A stretch of 64,000 bases of DNA from Apostichopus japonicus (GCF_037975245.1 NC_092583.1:15979264-16043263); one strand, 5' to 3'. Counted from the first letter of the stretch, positions 47,101 to 59,679 are shown. Numbers and translations are program-made. The notes: generated by a model not told the origin, from the sequence alone.

Positions 47101-50100
47101 TTGTAAACAGCATGAGCTCATTACAGATAAACAAAATTAAAGAAAATGACGAAACTTGATTCTTATTTTATACTCTCCGAAGAGACTATCCACAAACTGA
47201 TCAATATCACTAAGAACTGAACGCTTTAGAATGAACTCAAGAATTCTGCTGGATTTCACTTCACGAAAAATTTGACTTTTGTAATTAATAAAAACTCCAT
47301 CTCACCTGCGTTTGGCAGTTGGTCAATATTTTGAAGGCACAGGTAGCACCAAACGATATCAAGGCACAAGATGGCAAAATTGTCCACTGCTTGTAGAATA
47401 TCTGATCGGCAGTGGCTGAATTTGAAGAAATCATCAAGTTCAGTTAATGTGAGATATCATCTGTTGAAAGTTCTTTACAAAAGAATCAATATTAGTTTGC
47501 TTCCCCCTCTCATTTTACTCCCCCCAGACAATTTCCCCAAAAATTAATTGTTATCCAGAAGAGTATATTTAGGTAAAGTCAAGTTTTGCTGTCAAACTGT
47601 TTTATTAACAATTTTTACAGCAAGTTTTATTTTGAAGATATGGAAATTTGGTGATATTTTATTGCAAGTATTTTAAGAGCAGATGGAGTGAAATTATCAA
47701 CACAATTTCAACTGAATAGTCAGTCATATGTTCCTCTTTGTAATATAAACATCAGTTTGTGATTATAAAAAATAACATTTTTTACAGAACTCTTAAAGAA
47801 AGGCTTGAATCGATGTGCATATGACGCTTGATAGCCAGGCAGACATTTCAAACATAATAACACACTGCAATTTCACCGGTCTGTCTTTACACTTTACTTT
47901 CTTAATTAAATTTGCTTTGCTGTCATCACAAAACTACCGACCCCCTCGTATTCCTACATGTAATGAATGATTCATTGCTTGCAAGAACTTTATCCATAGT
48001 TAAAACAGATTTTGAGAGAGGATTTTATCAGCAGTGTGGAATATCAATCTTTTTCTTGCTGGGCTCACATCACAATGCATGTTACCAGATATCCTTGGTC
48101 AAAACCTGTAGTCAAGATGGCTACTGGCAACATTAGCCTCTGAACTTACTTAAAAGCAGTCTCCGATTCCTGTAAGAACAGGACTGCTGTGGAGTCAAGA
48201 TGGCTACCGGCAACATTATCCTCTGAACTTACTTAAAAGCAGTCTCCAATTCCAGTAAGAATAGGACTGCTATGGAGTCAAGATGGCTACTGGCAACATG
48301 AGCCTCTGAACTTACTTAAAAGCAGTCTCCGATTCCAGTAAGAACAGGACTGCTGTGGAGTCAAGATGGCTACTGGCAACATTAGCCTCTGAACTTACTT
48401 AAAAGCAGTCTCCGATTCCAGTAAGAATAGGACTGCTGTGGAGTCAAGATGGCTACTGGCAACATGAGCCTCTGAACTTACTTAAAAGCAGTCTCCGATT
48501 CCAGTAAGAATAGGACTGCTGTGGAGTCAAGATGGCTACCGGCAACATTAGCCTCTGAACTTACTTAAAAGCAGTCTCTGATTCCAGTAAGAATAGGACT
48601 GCTGTGGAGTCAAGATGGCTACTGGCAACATGAGCCTCTGAACTTACTTAAAAGCAGTCTCTGATTCCAGTAAGAACAGGACTGCTGTGGAGTCAAGATG
48701 GCTACTGGCAACATGAGCCTCTGAACTTACTTAAAAGCAGTCTCTGATTCCAGTAAGAACAGGACTGCTGTGGAGTAATCCTTCTTCTTCAACGACGCAC
48801 GTCCCTTCTCATTCAGTGTGAGGGCGACAGACAGAGCTGCCCTCTCTTCTGCTGGTAGGGCCAGAGTTTTGCCATTCTGATCTGTTATTTGTAGGAAAAA
48901 GTTATCTTCATTCAGTCCTGTTCCTAGAAAAAAAAGGAAACAGAATATTAATATAAAAACAAACCAAAAATATGAAATTCTTGCATTAGAATATTTAAAT
49001 GAGTTTTGTTTTTTAATCCAGACTTGCAATGAAGATTACTACAGTAGCTTTTAAACTGTGAGTAAAGCTATTTCTATGTACATGAATGCCATCAGATTAA
49101 CATTGGTTAAGCATGGGCTTAACTGCTGGTTAGCATGGCCTTAACCACTGGTTAGCATGGGCTTAACCACTGGTTAGCATGGGCTTAACCACTGGTTAGC
49201 ATGGGCTTAACCACTGGTTAGCATGGACTTAACCGCTGGTTAGCATGGGCTTAACCGCTGGTTAGCATGAACTTAACCGCTGGTTGCCATGAGCTTAACC
49301 GCTGGTTAACATGGGCTTAACCGCTGGTTAACATGAGCTTAACCTGTTGTTAACATGGGGTATCAAAGAAAATGTGAGATGGCTTCTAAAGCAAGAAATG
49401 TATTTGGAGCTGATATTTAAATTCACGATTAAGGACATTACCTCTGTTTCATACGTACCATACTTTTTGTTGGACAAGAGCTGGGCTGCTTCTTTTGTTC
49501 TTTGAATAGCTGTCAAAGAATCCTCCTTCTGAAGAGCTTCCTTTTCAGTCTCAGATAGAAGAACAACCATCACCTGCCAGAGGGAACAAGACTTCAGTAT
49601 AAGTTTCATGTTGCAGATTTATCCCCGTTCTTCAAATCCTAGTACAGCAGCAGCACTGCTACAATCTGCTCTGTAGTTTGTTGTGGCTGACCCTTCCAAA
49701 CTCCTGCCTCCAGAGTGAGCTGACCCTTCCAAACTCCTGCCTCCAAAGTAAGCTAATTATGACGCTAACACTACCGGACTGAACTTCACCTCAAAGGAGG
49801 AAACTGATGGGGCCAATTCTCTTAAATGTATGCATTATAAAATAGGCATAATTTAGTCACTTGAATTCCGTTTCAGGCTGGAAAATTAAATACCTTGTGA
49901 TGTCTTACAGCTAAATTTCCTACGTCTAAATCTGGTTTATGTTCCTGCAGGTACTATATTGTATGTGAATTGCATGTGCTGAAAAAGTTAGGTCCTATAA
50001 CCTGATTGATTATGCAAATTACGGACTAACTAATATTCAAATGTCCCATCTGTGAGTTTGGAATGTTTGTTTAGCGCATCTTTCTTGCAAAGTAAACTTT

Positions 50101-52350
50101 TACTCTGCATTTCCGGAATCTCTAACTTCTCATTGCCATGGAAGAGTAAAACAACTATCTTAAAAACTTGTACTTCATTATGCATGTAATTAACTAATTA
50201 AAATTGTTCTCATGGATGGGACCTTCCCATGATGTTAATACCATAAATTTGTGTGAAACAAAAGCTGTTCTTGGCCAGTTTGCCAGAACTTGTTTCTTGT
50301 TGCCAAATTAGGTTATGCTACTGTATGGTATATATATATATATTTATATATTCCCATGCTAAACAATCGCTCATTTTGAATGCAAATGGAAAACATCCTA
50401 AAAATAGTTTATTCAATTTAATTTGAAGATAAAGAGGTACAGTAAAACTTTCATCACATTTGGACAAATGCTTTAAACAAGAGACTGATCTTTAGAAATC
50501 TTCAAACTTCCCTCTATGTTGTGCAAACCATTGAAAAACTCAAGGATTCCTTAATACAATAGCTTACTATTTAAATGGTTAAGAAGTGTAAGAGGCAAAA
50601 GTCCCTCCTCTCCCCCCCCCACCCCTGCCCCCCACCCCTGCCCCCCCATAATATCGTTAGATTATACAAAAAGATGTAACCGATTGCATTGAGAAGAAGA
50701 AAATAAATAAAGGGTGTTCATACATGGCTGTAGTTGCAAACACCTTGATCCTTCAGGCTTTCATTACTTTGTAGCACCCGGCCATTGGCGATCAACTTCA
50801 GATATCCCTTTGGGAGTTGAACGTCACTTGCAATTCTGATCACAAAGGAAATGTTGTTTTTTATTAAATGTAGCAACTGACAAATATTAAAAATAGAGTA
50901 TATACTGTAATAAGGATAAAATCTGCTGGTTCCGAATACTGAGATAGATACCTCCAGTCGCAACCACAAATCTGGGAAGTTATAGTAAACTTGATTAATT
51001 AATACTTACGCGAAAAGAAATGTTTTTTAATAGAGAGATTTTGCGTACAAAGATACTTAAAAATATTGAGACTTTGTGAAAGTTATTGGTAAATTTTCCT
51101 TGCCTTCCAACTTAACAAACAAGCCACTATCAGTCTAGAGTAGAGTTGTAACAAGTCATTAAAACTATCACACATCAAAAGTACATGACTAGAGACCACA
51201 GAGGTAAGAGAGGAGTGAATTTAATGAGAGGTATTTTAAGAAGAGGAGGGATTGGAAGAGGAATTGGGGTAGTATATGAAAGGTGCTAATATGCTACCAC
51301 GTCTGGGAGGTTATGTAGAAGGAGAAGTATATACATAATTTGTGCTAAAGACAGGCAAGAGAGGAATGATGTAAATGAGAGATCTCTCAGTCAAATGCTT
51401 ACTGCTCTCTGAGGACATCTGCTTTTTCCTCCAACTTGAAACTGATGTCAAACAATTTCTTCTGGGAACTAATGTTCCCTGGTACTTTGATTTTCAGAGT
51501 TGCCAGACCAGTCTCCTGGAACTGCTTACGGGCAGCAAGCTTGGCCAAGGCATGTTGGCGGAGTTCCTCAAATATCTCCAGGAGGACATCAACAGACAAA
51601 TTCAAGCTTGTACTGTATTGCTGAACTACATCCTGCAATAAGCGAGCAATAAGAAACCAATGCTTATAATATATCACAGCACCAGGCTGGTTTCAGAAAT
51701 TTTTCAAAACTAGTAAAAACTGTCTCAAGCTTTTAGCATGTTAAACTGCTTATACTTTGACAGAAATGTGTTTGTTGGGGTTTTCAACTCAATGATATGA
51801 AAAAGGAAGGGGTGTGGGAGGGACAAGTAGTGAACACGGGTACTAATTTAGTGTTCAAATTTTGTGTTGCAATTTGGATGGCTCTTGCCTCTTCATGGTT
51901 CCTGTGTAGACAAACTGCTATATATACATCTTTACACCTATATAGGAATTTGACCAAATTGCATAGAATTCTGAAATGGGAAACAAGATTATTCACTGGA
52001 ATATCCTGCAAATACCCCAACAAGTGAACCTTGTATTGATGTTTGAATAGTTACTTCAAACACTAACCAAACTCAGTGGCAGCAATGTCTTCTGCTTTGA
52101 GAAAAAGTGAGGATATCGTACACAGAAAGGTGGTAGGATGCAGGTTAGGTGCATTAATTGGTATGGCATAAACCTAATATCTATTGTACAGGCTAGCCCA
52201 AACACTGGTTAGTCATACCTCTGGATATTCTCCAAGTGTGCCATCTTCTTTGCTGTATGGAGGTAACCATAACTTCACTCTATCCGTATTCAGTTTTCGC
52301 TTCACTGCATCTTTAACTGCCTGTGTTATTCCCTCATTTCTGTCTGCCAT
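44110..52350 (-). CDS. NUB1: NUB1, NEDD8 ultimate buster 1
   Basis: Complete gene, 612 aa. Coding exons in order: 52350-52219, 51632-51403, 50835-50724, 49573-49459, 48923-48731, 47415-47306, 47066-46882, 46588-46347, 45169-44962, 44712-44562, 44270-44110. All are GT-AG with matching phases. NUB1 binds NEDD8 and FAT10 and carries them to the proteasome. Order: N-terminal helical region with DRVKLWLPPY (family motif RIQLWKPPY), ubiquitin-like domain ~96-170, helical repeat region (DNFAILCLDIVWCYLCL, LYLLQGILYFHQGN), then three UBA domains at ~372-415 (LVAMGYSISEARLGL), ~445-485 (LLDMGFPSGVTAAAL) and ~511-548 (EMGFDVHAARNAL), and an acidic tail DIPEHDEDYLDLTLEDE conserved with human. Length is close to human NUB1 (~600 aa). 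The start was chosen by homology; an upstream in-frame extension shows none. The intron after residue ~260 begins inside an 83-bp splice-donor array. Confidence 0.96.
48113..48776 (-). repeat. Eight exact 83-bp units duplicating an exon end and splice donor of NUB1
   Basis: GAACTTAC (donor GTAAGTTC on the minus strand) recurs at 48142, 48225, 48308, 48391, 48474, 48557, 48640 and 48723, always 83 bp apart. Each unit holds 46 nt equal to the 3' end of exon 48923-48731 plus 37 nt beginning with the donor. The array is exactly 8 x 83 = 664 bp, with few substitutions. The unit at 48694-48776 is the authentic one, continuous with the exon. Confidence 0.97.
49105..49359. repeat. 22-bp tandem array in a NUB1 intron
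   Basis: About 11.5 copies of GGTTAGCATGGGCTTAACCACT with small changes. TTAACC...GGTTAA inside the unit is self-complementary. It lies in the intron next to the 83-bp array, 100 bp from the exon at 49459. Confidence 0.95.
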
Positions 52351-53844
52351 TTGCGGGAGTTGAATAAGTAATAGACTAGTAGCATACTGTACTGCAACAA
52401 GGGAGCATTCAACGAAGCTCAGGTGTAGCGATCTGCAATTAATCATAAAGCATGGATGACCAAGATGTGTGCAATCTGGTACATCATAATGCAGACTCAG
52501 ACTCCTGTACCCTTCAGTCAAGAAGTCCAACTTTGGCATACTCAGTGACTTTTAGGAAAGTTCTTTCAACTCGAGACCTGTTCAAGTAGACTTAAGGGCT
52601 CAGAAAATGGGCATGTAGAGTGTACTGGATGTGCACTGTGTGACAAAGATCCAATGATCAGATTACAATGCAATGCTTTTGCTGGGTCACTTCGAACTTA
52701 GGCCTACCTACAGCACTCAGTTTGCTCCCACTTTTACACTAAATTCGAATACCATTACGTAGCCTATAGCCTACACAACATTAGCAGCTCATGTAACAGT
52801 ATTATTTATTTTTTTGACATACGTTATGTCACTGTAAGGCCTTCAATACTTGCCCTAGCGATATCTGTTACAGTAGTTGCGACAATATTACGACTTACAT
52901 TTACAAGGCTAGGCTAGGCCAAGGAGCCTGGAATTAAGATAGTAAGACTAAGAGGTAGAAGTAAGCACAATGCAAAGTAAAAGACTTAAAATAAATGCCA
53001 ACGATTACTTGCACTTTATTAAAATGGTTAATTTACCTTTTTCTAATATTTTATAGTAAAGAATTGGTTTCCTCTCTACTTTTATGTGCTAAATTGCTTT
53101 TGTACTCTATGTACGTTACTGCGCTGAGTCACTGTGGCCTAGCGTTATACAGTAACATGTAACGCTAACCTGTGGAGGTGAGTGTTGTTGTTTTCCTAAA
53201 CATTGCGCAACACTCGACATACGTAATCGAAGTATTTCAATTGGTTGGTTGATGATCAACAAACTTCTTTCATACATACGTTGTCACTTTTCATGACTGA
53301 CCTAACACCCGGTTATGTATCAAAGTCCTCAAACTCTAACACCATTCTAGGTAAAATGTTTTATATGTTACACAGTTAACCCATTGAGATTGGTCGTTAA
53401 TAAACCAGATATGGCCATTAGCATGAATATTTGGGTAATTCTAAAGGCCCAATTTGGTCGGTTAACGATGTTCAATTATCACAGCGTTTCTATTCTAGGC
53501 ATAAACTTTGAATCATATTGGGGATTTTGCACATAATACTGACTTTAAGTATAGAAACTTTCAATGTAGTTTGCAACCTTTAATTGAAGAATACCAACTT
53601 CAAGAGTTACATTACATTTTTTTTGCATACCGATGGTAATTACCATGGTTACACAACACGTCCCTGGAGTTTACAGTGTAGAATATTCACACTGAGAAAA
53701 TATGTATTAAAAATGGATTTCACACTGATGCAAACATGCAGGATTGCTATACCTTCACTTTTAGCTTTTCACTTATAACCAATACATTTTTTGTCAAGTC
53801 GAGTCACAAGTCATTTAATTTTATTGCAGTTCAAGTCAAACAGG
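52351..53844. other. 5' flank of NUB1
   Basis: Presumably contains the NUB1 5' UTR and promoter. A possible non-coding first exon with donor CACAG/GTTAGC lies on the minus strand near 53175, and a possible acceptor TTGTTGCAG near 52393. Neither is certain. No other gene was recognised. Confidence 0.35.
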
Positions 53845-53852
53845 TCCAGTAC

Positions 53853-54150
53853 CAGGCGCGTAGCCAAGGGGGGGGGGGGGGCGAAGGGGGCCGCAAGGGG
53901 AGCAAATTTTTTAATATATTTTTTTAATGTTTTTATGATATCGCTAGTATTTTCAAAAGAGAAATGCTAAGATGCAACTAACAAGGCCTGGGAAGTGCCA
54001 TTTCCAGCGATCTGGGAGGCATTTTAAGCCAAAATTTTCTTGTACGCTTCGCGCCAATCATGGTGGCGCGCCACGCTTAGATAGTTTGCAATGCCGAATC
54101 TACAGTTTCTCCCCTCCCTTGGCATATTCCTATTCCTGGCTACGCGCCTG
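53853..54150. mobile_element. Non-autonomous hAT element (298 bp)
   Basis: Terminal inverted repeats CAGGCGCGTAGCCA / TGGCTACGCGCCTG, flanked by the exact 8-bp target duplication TCCAGTAC (53845-53852, 54151-54158). 8-bp duplications are typical of hAT transposons. The interior matches, in reverse orientation, the segment at about 58060-58200 of the larger element at 58021, so they belong to one family. No coding region. Confidence 0.88.
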
Positions 54151-54299
54151 TCCAGTACAGTATACCTAAAAGCAACTTAGAAAAAGTAAACACTATATAG
54201 GGTTAGGTATAGGGCCGAACGATAATCAATGGCAAGGTCCAACAAGGTACTTATTTGAAGTAATGCGGGTCAGGTGTTGACGTGAAAAACGAAATGAAG

Positions 54300-57170
54300 A
54301 CAATAACCATATTCGTCAACTCTTCAGCTTGGATTGCCGTCTTTTAGATGACGGAAACGATATTTTCCATGAAATTCTACACTTCTATTTATAGATCTTT
54401 GTATAGATCCGACAACACTTCTGCGGAATCTTTCCTTTATGACTTAAATCACTTAGAATTATGCTTAGTGTCTCTTTATGTTTGTTGATGGTGTACTCAC
54501 TTTGGTAAAATGTACTACTCACGTCATCTATAACATAATGATAAAGCTCCTGGAAGCGATGGATCTTCGGCTTATTTTCACAAATACTTTTGGCACTTGA
54601 TTGGTCATCTCGTGGTCGATTCCATTAATAATGGTTATAGTGAAGGTTCCCTCTCTCCAGGGCAGACCTGCGGATGGTTACTCTCATCCCAACGTCTGGG
54701 AAGGATTCCTCTTTTGCTTCAGAATAACCATCCCTTTTGTACAGACTATTATATTGGTGCTATTGGGGCCAGGTTGAAATTACTTCTCCAGAATCTGATT
54801 GGTCCTAATCAGACCGGTTTCCTCACAGGTAGATTCATTTGTTGACAATGTTAGATTTGTTCATCATGCTCAATGATTTTAAATATCCCTGGTTTTCCTT
54901 TTTGCTTGTGAGACTCTGAAATAGCTTTTGGTAAGTTGGAATGGAATTTTATACAGGATGCACTTTCCTCCTTTAATTTTTGGAATAGTTTCAAACACTG
55001 GATTTATACTTTTTACAACAATTCTCACGCGTGTTTTTGTAATAAAGGTTTTATCGACTGGTTTCTCTCAAACTTAAAGAGGAGTCCGGCAGGTGTATAT
55101 ATCCTCTGAGCCAGTACTTATTTATTCTTTGTACAGAGATTCTTGCACTCAAAGTTAATCATTCTTTTTCTATTAAAGGTATTACAATTAATGGTACTGA
55201 AGCTCGTATTCTACAGTATATTGACGTCATATGCTTGATGGTATAGCAGCGCTGCTGTTAAGTGATTTCATTTCTGTTTTGGATGATTTCATAGAGTCAT
55301 TTGGATTAAAGATTAATTTCTCGAAGTCCCATACCTTTTAATGTTGGCCTTCTTATTGTAACAGACCACTGTTTCTCTCTGATTTTGACATTGAAGTTAC
55401 CTTGGGTCCTGTTATACTTTGTTAGGTGTGGAATTCACGAACAACGGTGGTGACTTATTCCGTCTTAATTACCAGCCCAAACATTCCCATCTCAAGAATA
55501 TCCCCCGTATCTGGAACAATCAGGATTTGACTCATTTACATGGCCGTAACATTATCGTTAAAACCTTTGGTCTCTCTCAATTGGTAAATCTATTTCTTGT
55601 TTAAATACCGAACTCACACTGAAGGTTCTCATCAAACGCCGTCGAATGCACTATTTCACAAGAAAAAAAAAGAATTTGGTTGGAAATCCAGATAAGGTTA
55701 AATGTTCTCCTATTATAAATCACATTATAGTTCTGGGATCTGAAAGTTATCAATATTGAGAGTTTCATTTTATAGTCTCAAGTGTACGTGGATTTGTGGC
55801 TGTTGCAGTGATCTCATCGGTGGACCATGGAAAATGTTCTTCGATGAAAGTTTAAAGATGTATGGCTGCAGTTTATTTTTAAACATGCAACTGTATAAGC
55901 ATGATGATGTTAAAAACAGAAATATTTTCGCTTTAGCCAAGTTGTCCAAGCTTTGTGTTATACTTCGTACACATATTTAATTGATATAGTTATGCTCATT
56001 AAATTTTATGGAATAACTTTGACATTCGTTTGAATAATGATATTATTTTTTTGTACAATTATCTTTATTTAAAACAATGTTCGGGTACGTTAAAGATCTT
56101 TTCGACCGAAACGGTACTCATTTATCCCTTCAAAGGTTTATATGTAAACTCGATGTTATGAATTTATCGTTCACATGCTATTGGGGCTTAATCTACAGTA
56201 TCCCCGTTAGTTAATTGGCGAGGGTCGATTCCAGGTTGAAGAAGACAATCGGAATATTAACGGAGATTTGTTTGATAATTTCTTAAAAGCTCCTAAGATC
56301 TCACAATTCATTTCTGGGAATTATCGTGAACAAAATTGCCGAGAAACCAACTGCGACCCAGAGACATGGGCCGCCAGGTTTAATAATGTAACTGAATAAA
56401 ACTAGTCCCGCGTTTTGTGTACTCCGTGGCACTCGTGGCACTCAGAGGCCAGGGTGCCATACATCCAATTCAGATTTTATTCACATATATAGTTCTGCGC
56501 ACCAATAGACTTCTTTTGTTTTTAATGGGAAAGAATGATTCTCAAAATTGCACTTTCTGTGAGATTGAAGAGGGAAATTTGGACCACCTTCTTTGGGGGA
56601 AGAAGGTTGATTTCGTGAATCATTTGATATATGTAGAGACAAGGGCGTAGGAACCGGGGGGGGGCTGGGGGGCGCCACCCCAGTGAAAAATATGGAGGGG
56701 CGGAAGTATCATTCCGCCCCCCGCTTCGCAAGTCAGAAAACCCCTTTTTCATTTCCAAATGAGAAAAAAATCTCATTTGGAGCACCAAATTGCATCTAAG
56801 GCCAGGTGAAAATGCAAAATTATATACAAAATGGAGTAGGTGGGTTGAAGTGTGCTATATTGCACCAAATTGCATCTGAGGCCACCTGGAAATGCAAAAA
56901 AATCCAAAGGGGAGGGGGACACCCCCTCCCCTTAGACCCCTCCCCAGGCCGGCCATCAGTCTTCAGCCCCCCCCCCCCACTCAAAAGTACCTTCCTACGC
57001 CACTGTGTAGAGAGATTGTTGTTTAATAAGCAATCCGTGTTCTCTAAGAGGGATTTCTTTGTCAGTTATACGGAGGAGTCTGTCATCCGTATAATTTTCT
57101 AAAGCTTTATATATGGAAGCAGTTCATCTTTGATTGCGAAATGGCAAAAAGAAATACATTAAGCCAGAAG
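54300..57170 (+). pseudogene. Degenerate LINE (L1/Tx1-like) reverse transcriptase relic
   Basis: Scattered frames with stops and frameshifts follow LINE RT order: NKAPGSDG-like start near 54538; INNGYSEGSLSPGQ and IPLLLQNNHPF; LIGPNQTGFLTGRFI (54790-54840); then near 55080 RGVRQGCPLSP-like, ILALKVNHSFSIKGITINGTE and a degraded YADD as QYIDVICLM (near 55215); then LGVEFTNNGGDLFRLNY...NIIVKTFGLSQLVNLF (55421-55600), NRLLLFLMGKNDSQNCTFCEIEEGNLDHLLW (about 56490-56600) and a C-terminal tail after 57005. It is interrupted at 56640-57005 by a hAT element. No intact ORF; dead copy. Confidence 0.8.
56640..57005. mobile_element. Non-autonomous hAT element inserted in the LINE
   Basis: 8-bp target duplication TGTAGAGA (56632-56639 and 57006-57013) around imperfect inverted ends CAAGGGCGTAGGAA / TTCCTACGCCACTG. 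The interior holds two copies of a ~37-bp motif starting CACCAAATTGCATCT and a block shared with 7525-7585. It interrupts the LINE reading frame, so it is younger than the LINE. Confidence 0.88.
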
Positions 57171-57599
57171 TAAAATGAGTTTTATCATAAATTAAAATTC
57201 TTTATTAAAGTAGGACAACATAAGAAAATTCGAATGAAAAAAGAATGAAAGAATACGATTGATTTAAAGCAAGCTTTCACCTCTTGTCGAAGTTTATTTG
57301 CAGATTTGTTTTTTCTTCAGTAGTCAGTTGTCACAGATCTGGTATTGCAATATACTTTGTTTATTATTTATTGTCACGCACATTGCTGTGATTGTACAAG
57401 TAGTGTACTATATCTTAATCATATTCAGCACAAAATCTGAGTTGTGTAATACAAAAAAAAGAGAAAAGCATAATTCACATAATTCAAAACATAATTCTTA
57501 GAATTTAAAGGAGCAATACAGAGAGTTTTTACAATTTTAAAAATTAAGAAATTTTTAACACCAGAATAGTTAATATATACATGAATAGCAGTTCCCTTC

Positions 57600-58012
57600 G
57601 CTTTTTCTGAAACTAATAATAAAGTTTAAAATGTCAAAAAAGGTTAGAAATTGATGTCAGGAAAGTGTTAAAAGTCTCTGTAATACGTGTCAGGCGAATC
57701 TGTTAAATTTGCTTAACGGCCAATTTAGTGAACATATTTTTGTTTTGTGTGGAATCATTGTCCCTGTGACATATTATATACGTTTGCATATATCATTTCC
57801 ATTTTTTCATTTCTTTATTCCAGTATAAATTTACAGAGAAATTTATAAATAGGATAAAAATATAACAATATACAAAACATGAAAATACAGGTTAAGACAT
57901 ATAAAAGTTTATGAGACTAAGTTAATAGTAAAAACATAAAAAGCTCAAAATTATCAAGAAGCTACAACAATGGATCTAAGAAGCTGTCTTTACCAGTTTA
58001 CAAAAAGGGGCT
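57600..58012 (+). repeat. Left copy of a duplicated segment flanking a hAT element
   Basis: GGTTAGAAATTGATGTCAGG at 57642 and GACATATTATATACGTTTGC near 57770 recur at 61715 and near 62241. GCTACAA...GGATCTAAG at 57961 recurs at 61641. The unit order and spacing differ, so this is an old local duplication later split by the insertion at 58021. Confidence 0.6.
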
Positions 58013-58373
58013 GTTCTGTACAGGGGCGTCAATCCGATTTGAAACGTGGGGGGGACGGAATCGATTCGAGTATTCCGGCCGTAAATACTATCTAAGCGGA
58101 GCGCCACCATCGGTTGGCGCGCAGCGTACAAGAAAATTTTTCTTCTGGCAGACCCCTCAGATTGCAGGAAACGGCACTTCCCGTGCATTATGGCAGAAAG
58201 CAACACCCCTAAAATTGATAAAAATTTCGGGCAATTTTTTATTTTGGGAAATATTCTCGAAGGAAGTGATCGCCATTTATTCCTAAGTTTACCAATTCCT
58301 CGTCTCCCAGAAGCGCCCAACATTTAAGATATCGAAACATTTTCGTGTTGGCTGATCCATGATCACCGCCCAT

Positions 58374-59021
58374 CAAGGGCGGCGGAAGCACTTTTAATCT
58401 GGGGGGGGGCACCGACATCAAAGGGCACTTTGCAGCAATCCGATTGGACTGATGCAGCCTTATATTTAGTACCCTTTACAACTCTTATTGTATTATCTTA
58501 TTTGTGTACACACATCACTCCATCAACGCCCCCCCCCCCCTCTCAAGGAAAATATGCATACTAGCACTGCAATATCCAATGTGCAAATTGGGAAACAAGG
58601 AACAAGTTTTCTTTTGAGACAAAATGAGGCGAAATCATGCTAATTGCTAATGTAGGAATCTTCCGAATTAGAGTTTAGTTCTTGTTAATATCTTAACAAA
58701 TTTGTTTCCATCGAAATAGCTTTGAGTTTGACCCACAGAAATTCACTAAGAGTCAGAGGCGTAGCCAGGAGTTGCAAAGTTGTATGCACGACTATCTGAG
58801 CGGAGCGCCACCATCGGTTGGCGCAGAGCGTAGTAGAAAGTTTTTGGTTTTACAAACCCCTCAGATGGCCGGAAAAAGGCCCTTCCCGAGTGTTCATTCT
58901 GGTTCCCTGGCCTCTTGCTAACTTGAGACACCTCAATTTTTATGTAGAAAATGAGCACATTTTTAACCTGGGGAAAAGTGGGGGCACGTGCCCCCTGTGC
59001 CCCGCGGTTCCGCCGCCCTTG
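58374..59021. mobile_element. Nested hAT element (648 bp)
   Basis: Perfect 14-bp inverted ends CAAGGGCGGCGGAA / TTCCGCCGCCCTTG, with 8-bp target duplication CCGCCCAT (58366-58373, 59022-59029). It lies wholly inside the element at 58021-61584. It carries at 58755-58905 a segment homologous to 58060-58200 of its host, including the hairpin GCGCCACCATCGGTTGGCGC, so guest and host share ancestry there. No transposase. Confidence 0.9.
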
Positions 59022-59679
59022 CCGCCCATGCCCGTGAGAAGTGGTGACTGGGTGAAGAAAAAGCCATGCCGTTTGAAAACATGGGCAGAAAAAGTGAAAG
59101 TAGCGAAACCTAAGGTAAAACGCGCGATAACGAAGTGATTATTGTCCAGGTTAATTGAGACTGTATCAAACGCGAGCTTAGGACAAACATATTCAAAGGT
59201 AATGGCATTACTAATCCCGATATGTCGTCTTTGAGGTGTGTGGAAAATCCTCAACGACCATCAAAGAGCAATTGAATATTTAGTCTGCTTTTCGATTTCG
59301 AATACACTTTTTTTTTAAATTATGACAAATTTTATGACACCTTTGATTTTTTTGGGGGGGGGCCTGTGCCCCCCCGGGCCCCAATGGGCACGACGCCAGA
59401 TTTTAGGAGTGAAAGATTGACAGGGCCGCACCTAACCAACGGCCTGCTGCTGATTTCAAACCTTTGATTCCGAGGACGTTCAAGCAATAGGTGTGTGTAC
59501 TTAATCTGTATTCACAAAACCATAATGTCAATACAGTCCTGTTGATAATTAATGGTGATAATAGACCAACCTGACAGCATCATAAGTGCAGATAAATTCT
59601 AAGCAGCTAGCTCGTTTTTGGTGATGATGCAAAATAGATTGATTTTTTCTTTTTCTTGAGACATCTCACAGGCCGCAAA

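Noticed and set aside
48113..48776. CRISPR array
   Set aside because: There are no spacers: the 83-bp units are directly contiguous and match the adjacent exon. The DNA is eukaryotic. The same reasoning applies to the 22-bp array at 49105.
52351..52539. Extended N terminus of NUB1
   Set aside because: The frame is open upstream, but the residues match nothing in the family, while the ATG at 52350 gives the normal start; it is more likely 5' UTR or intron.
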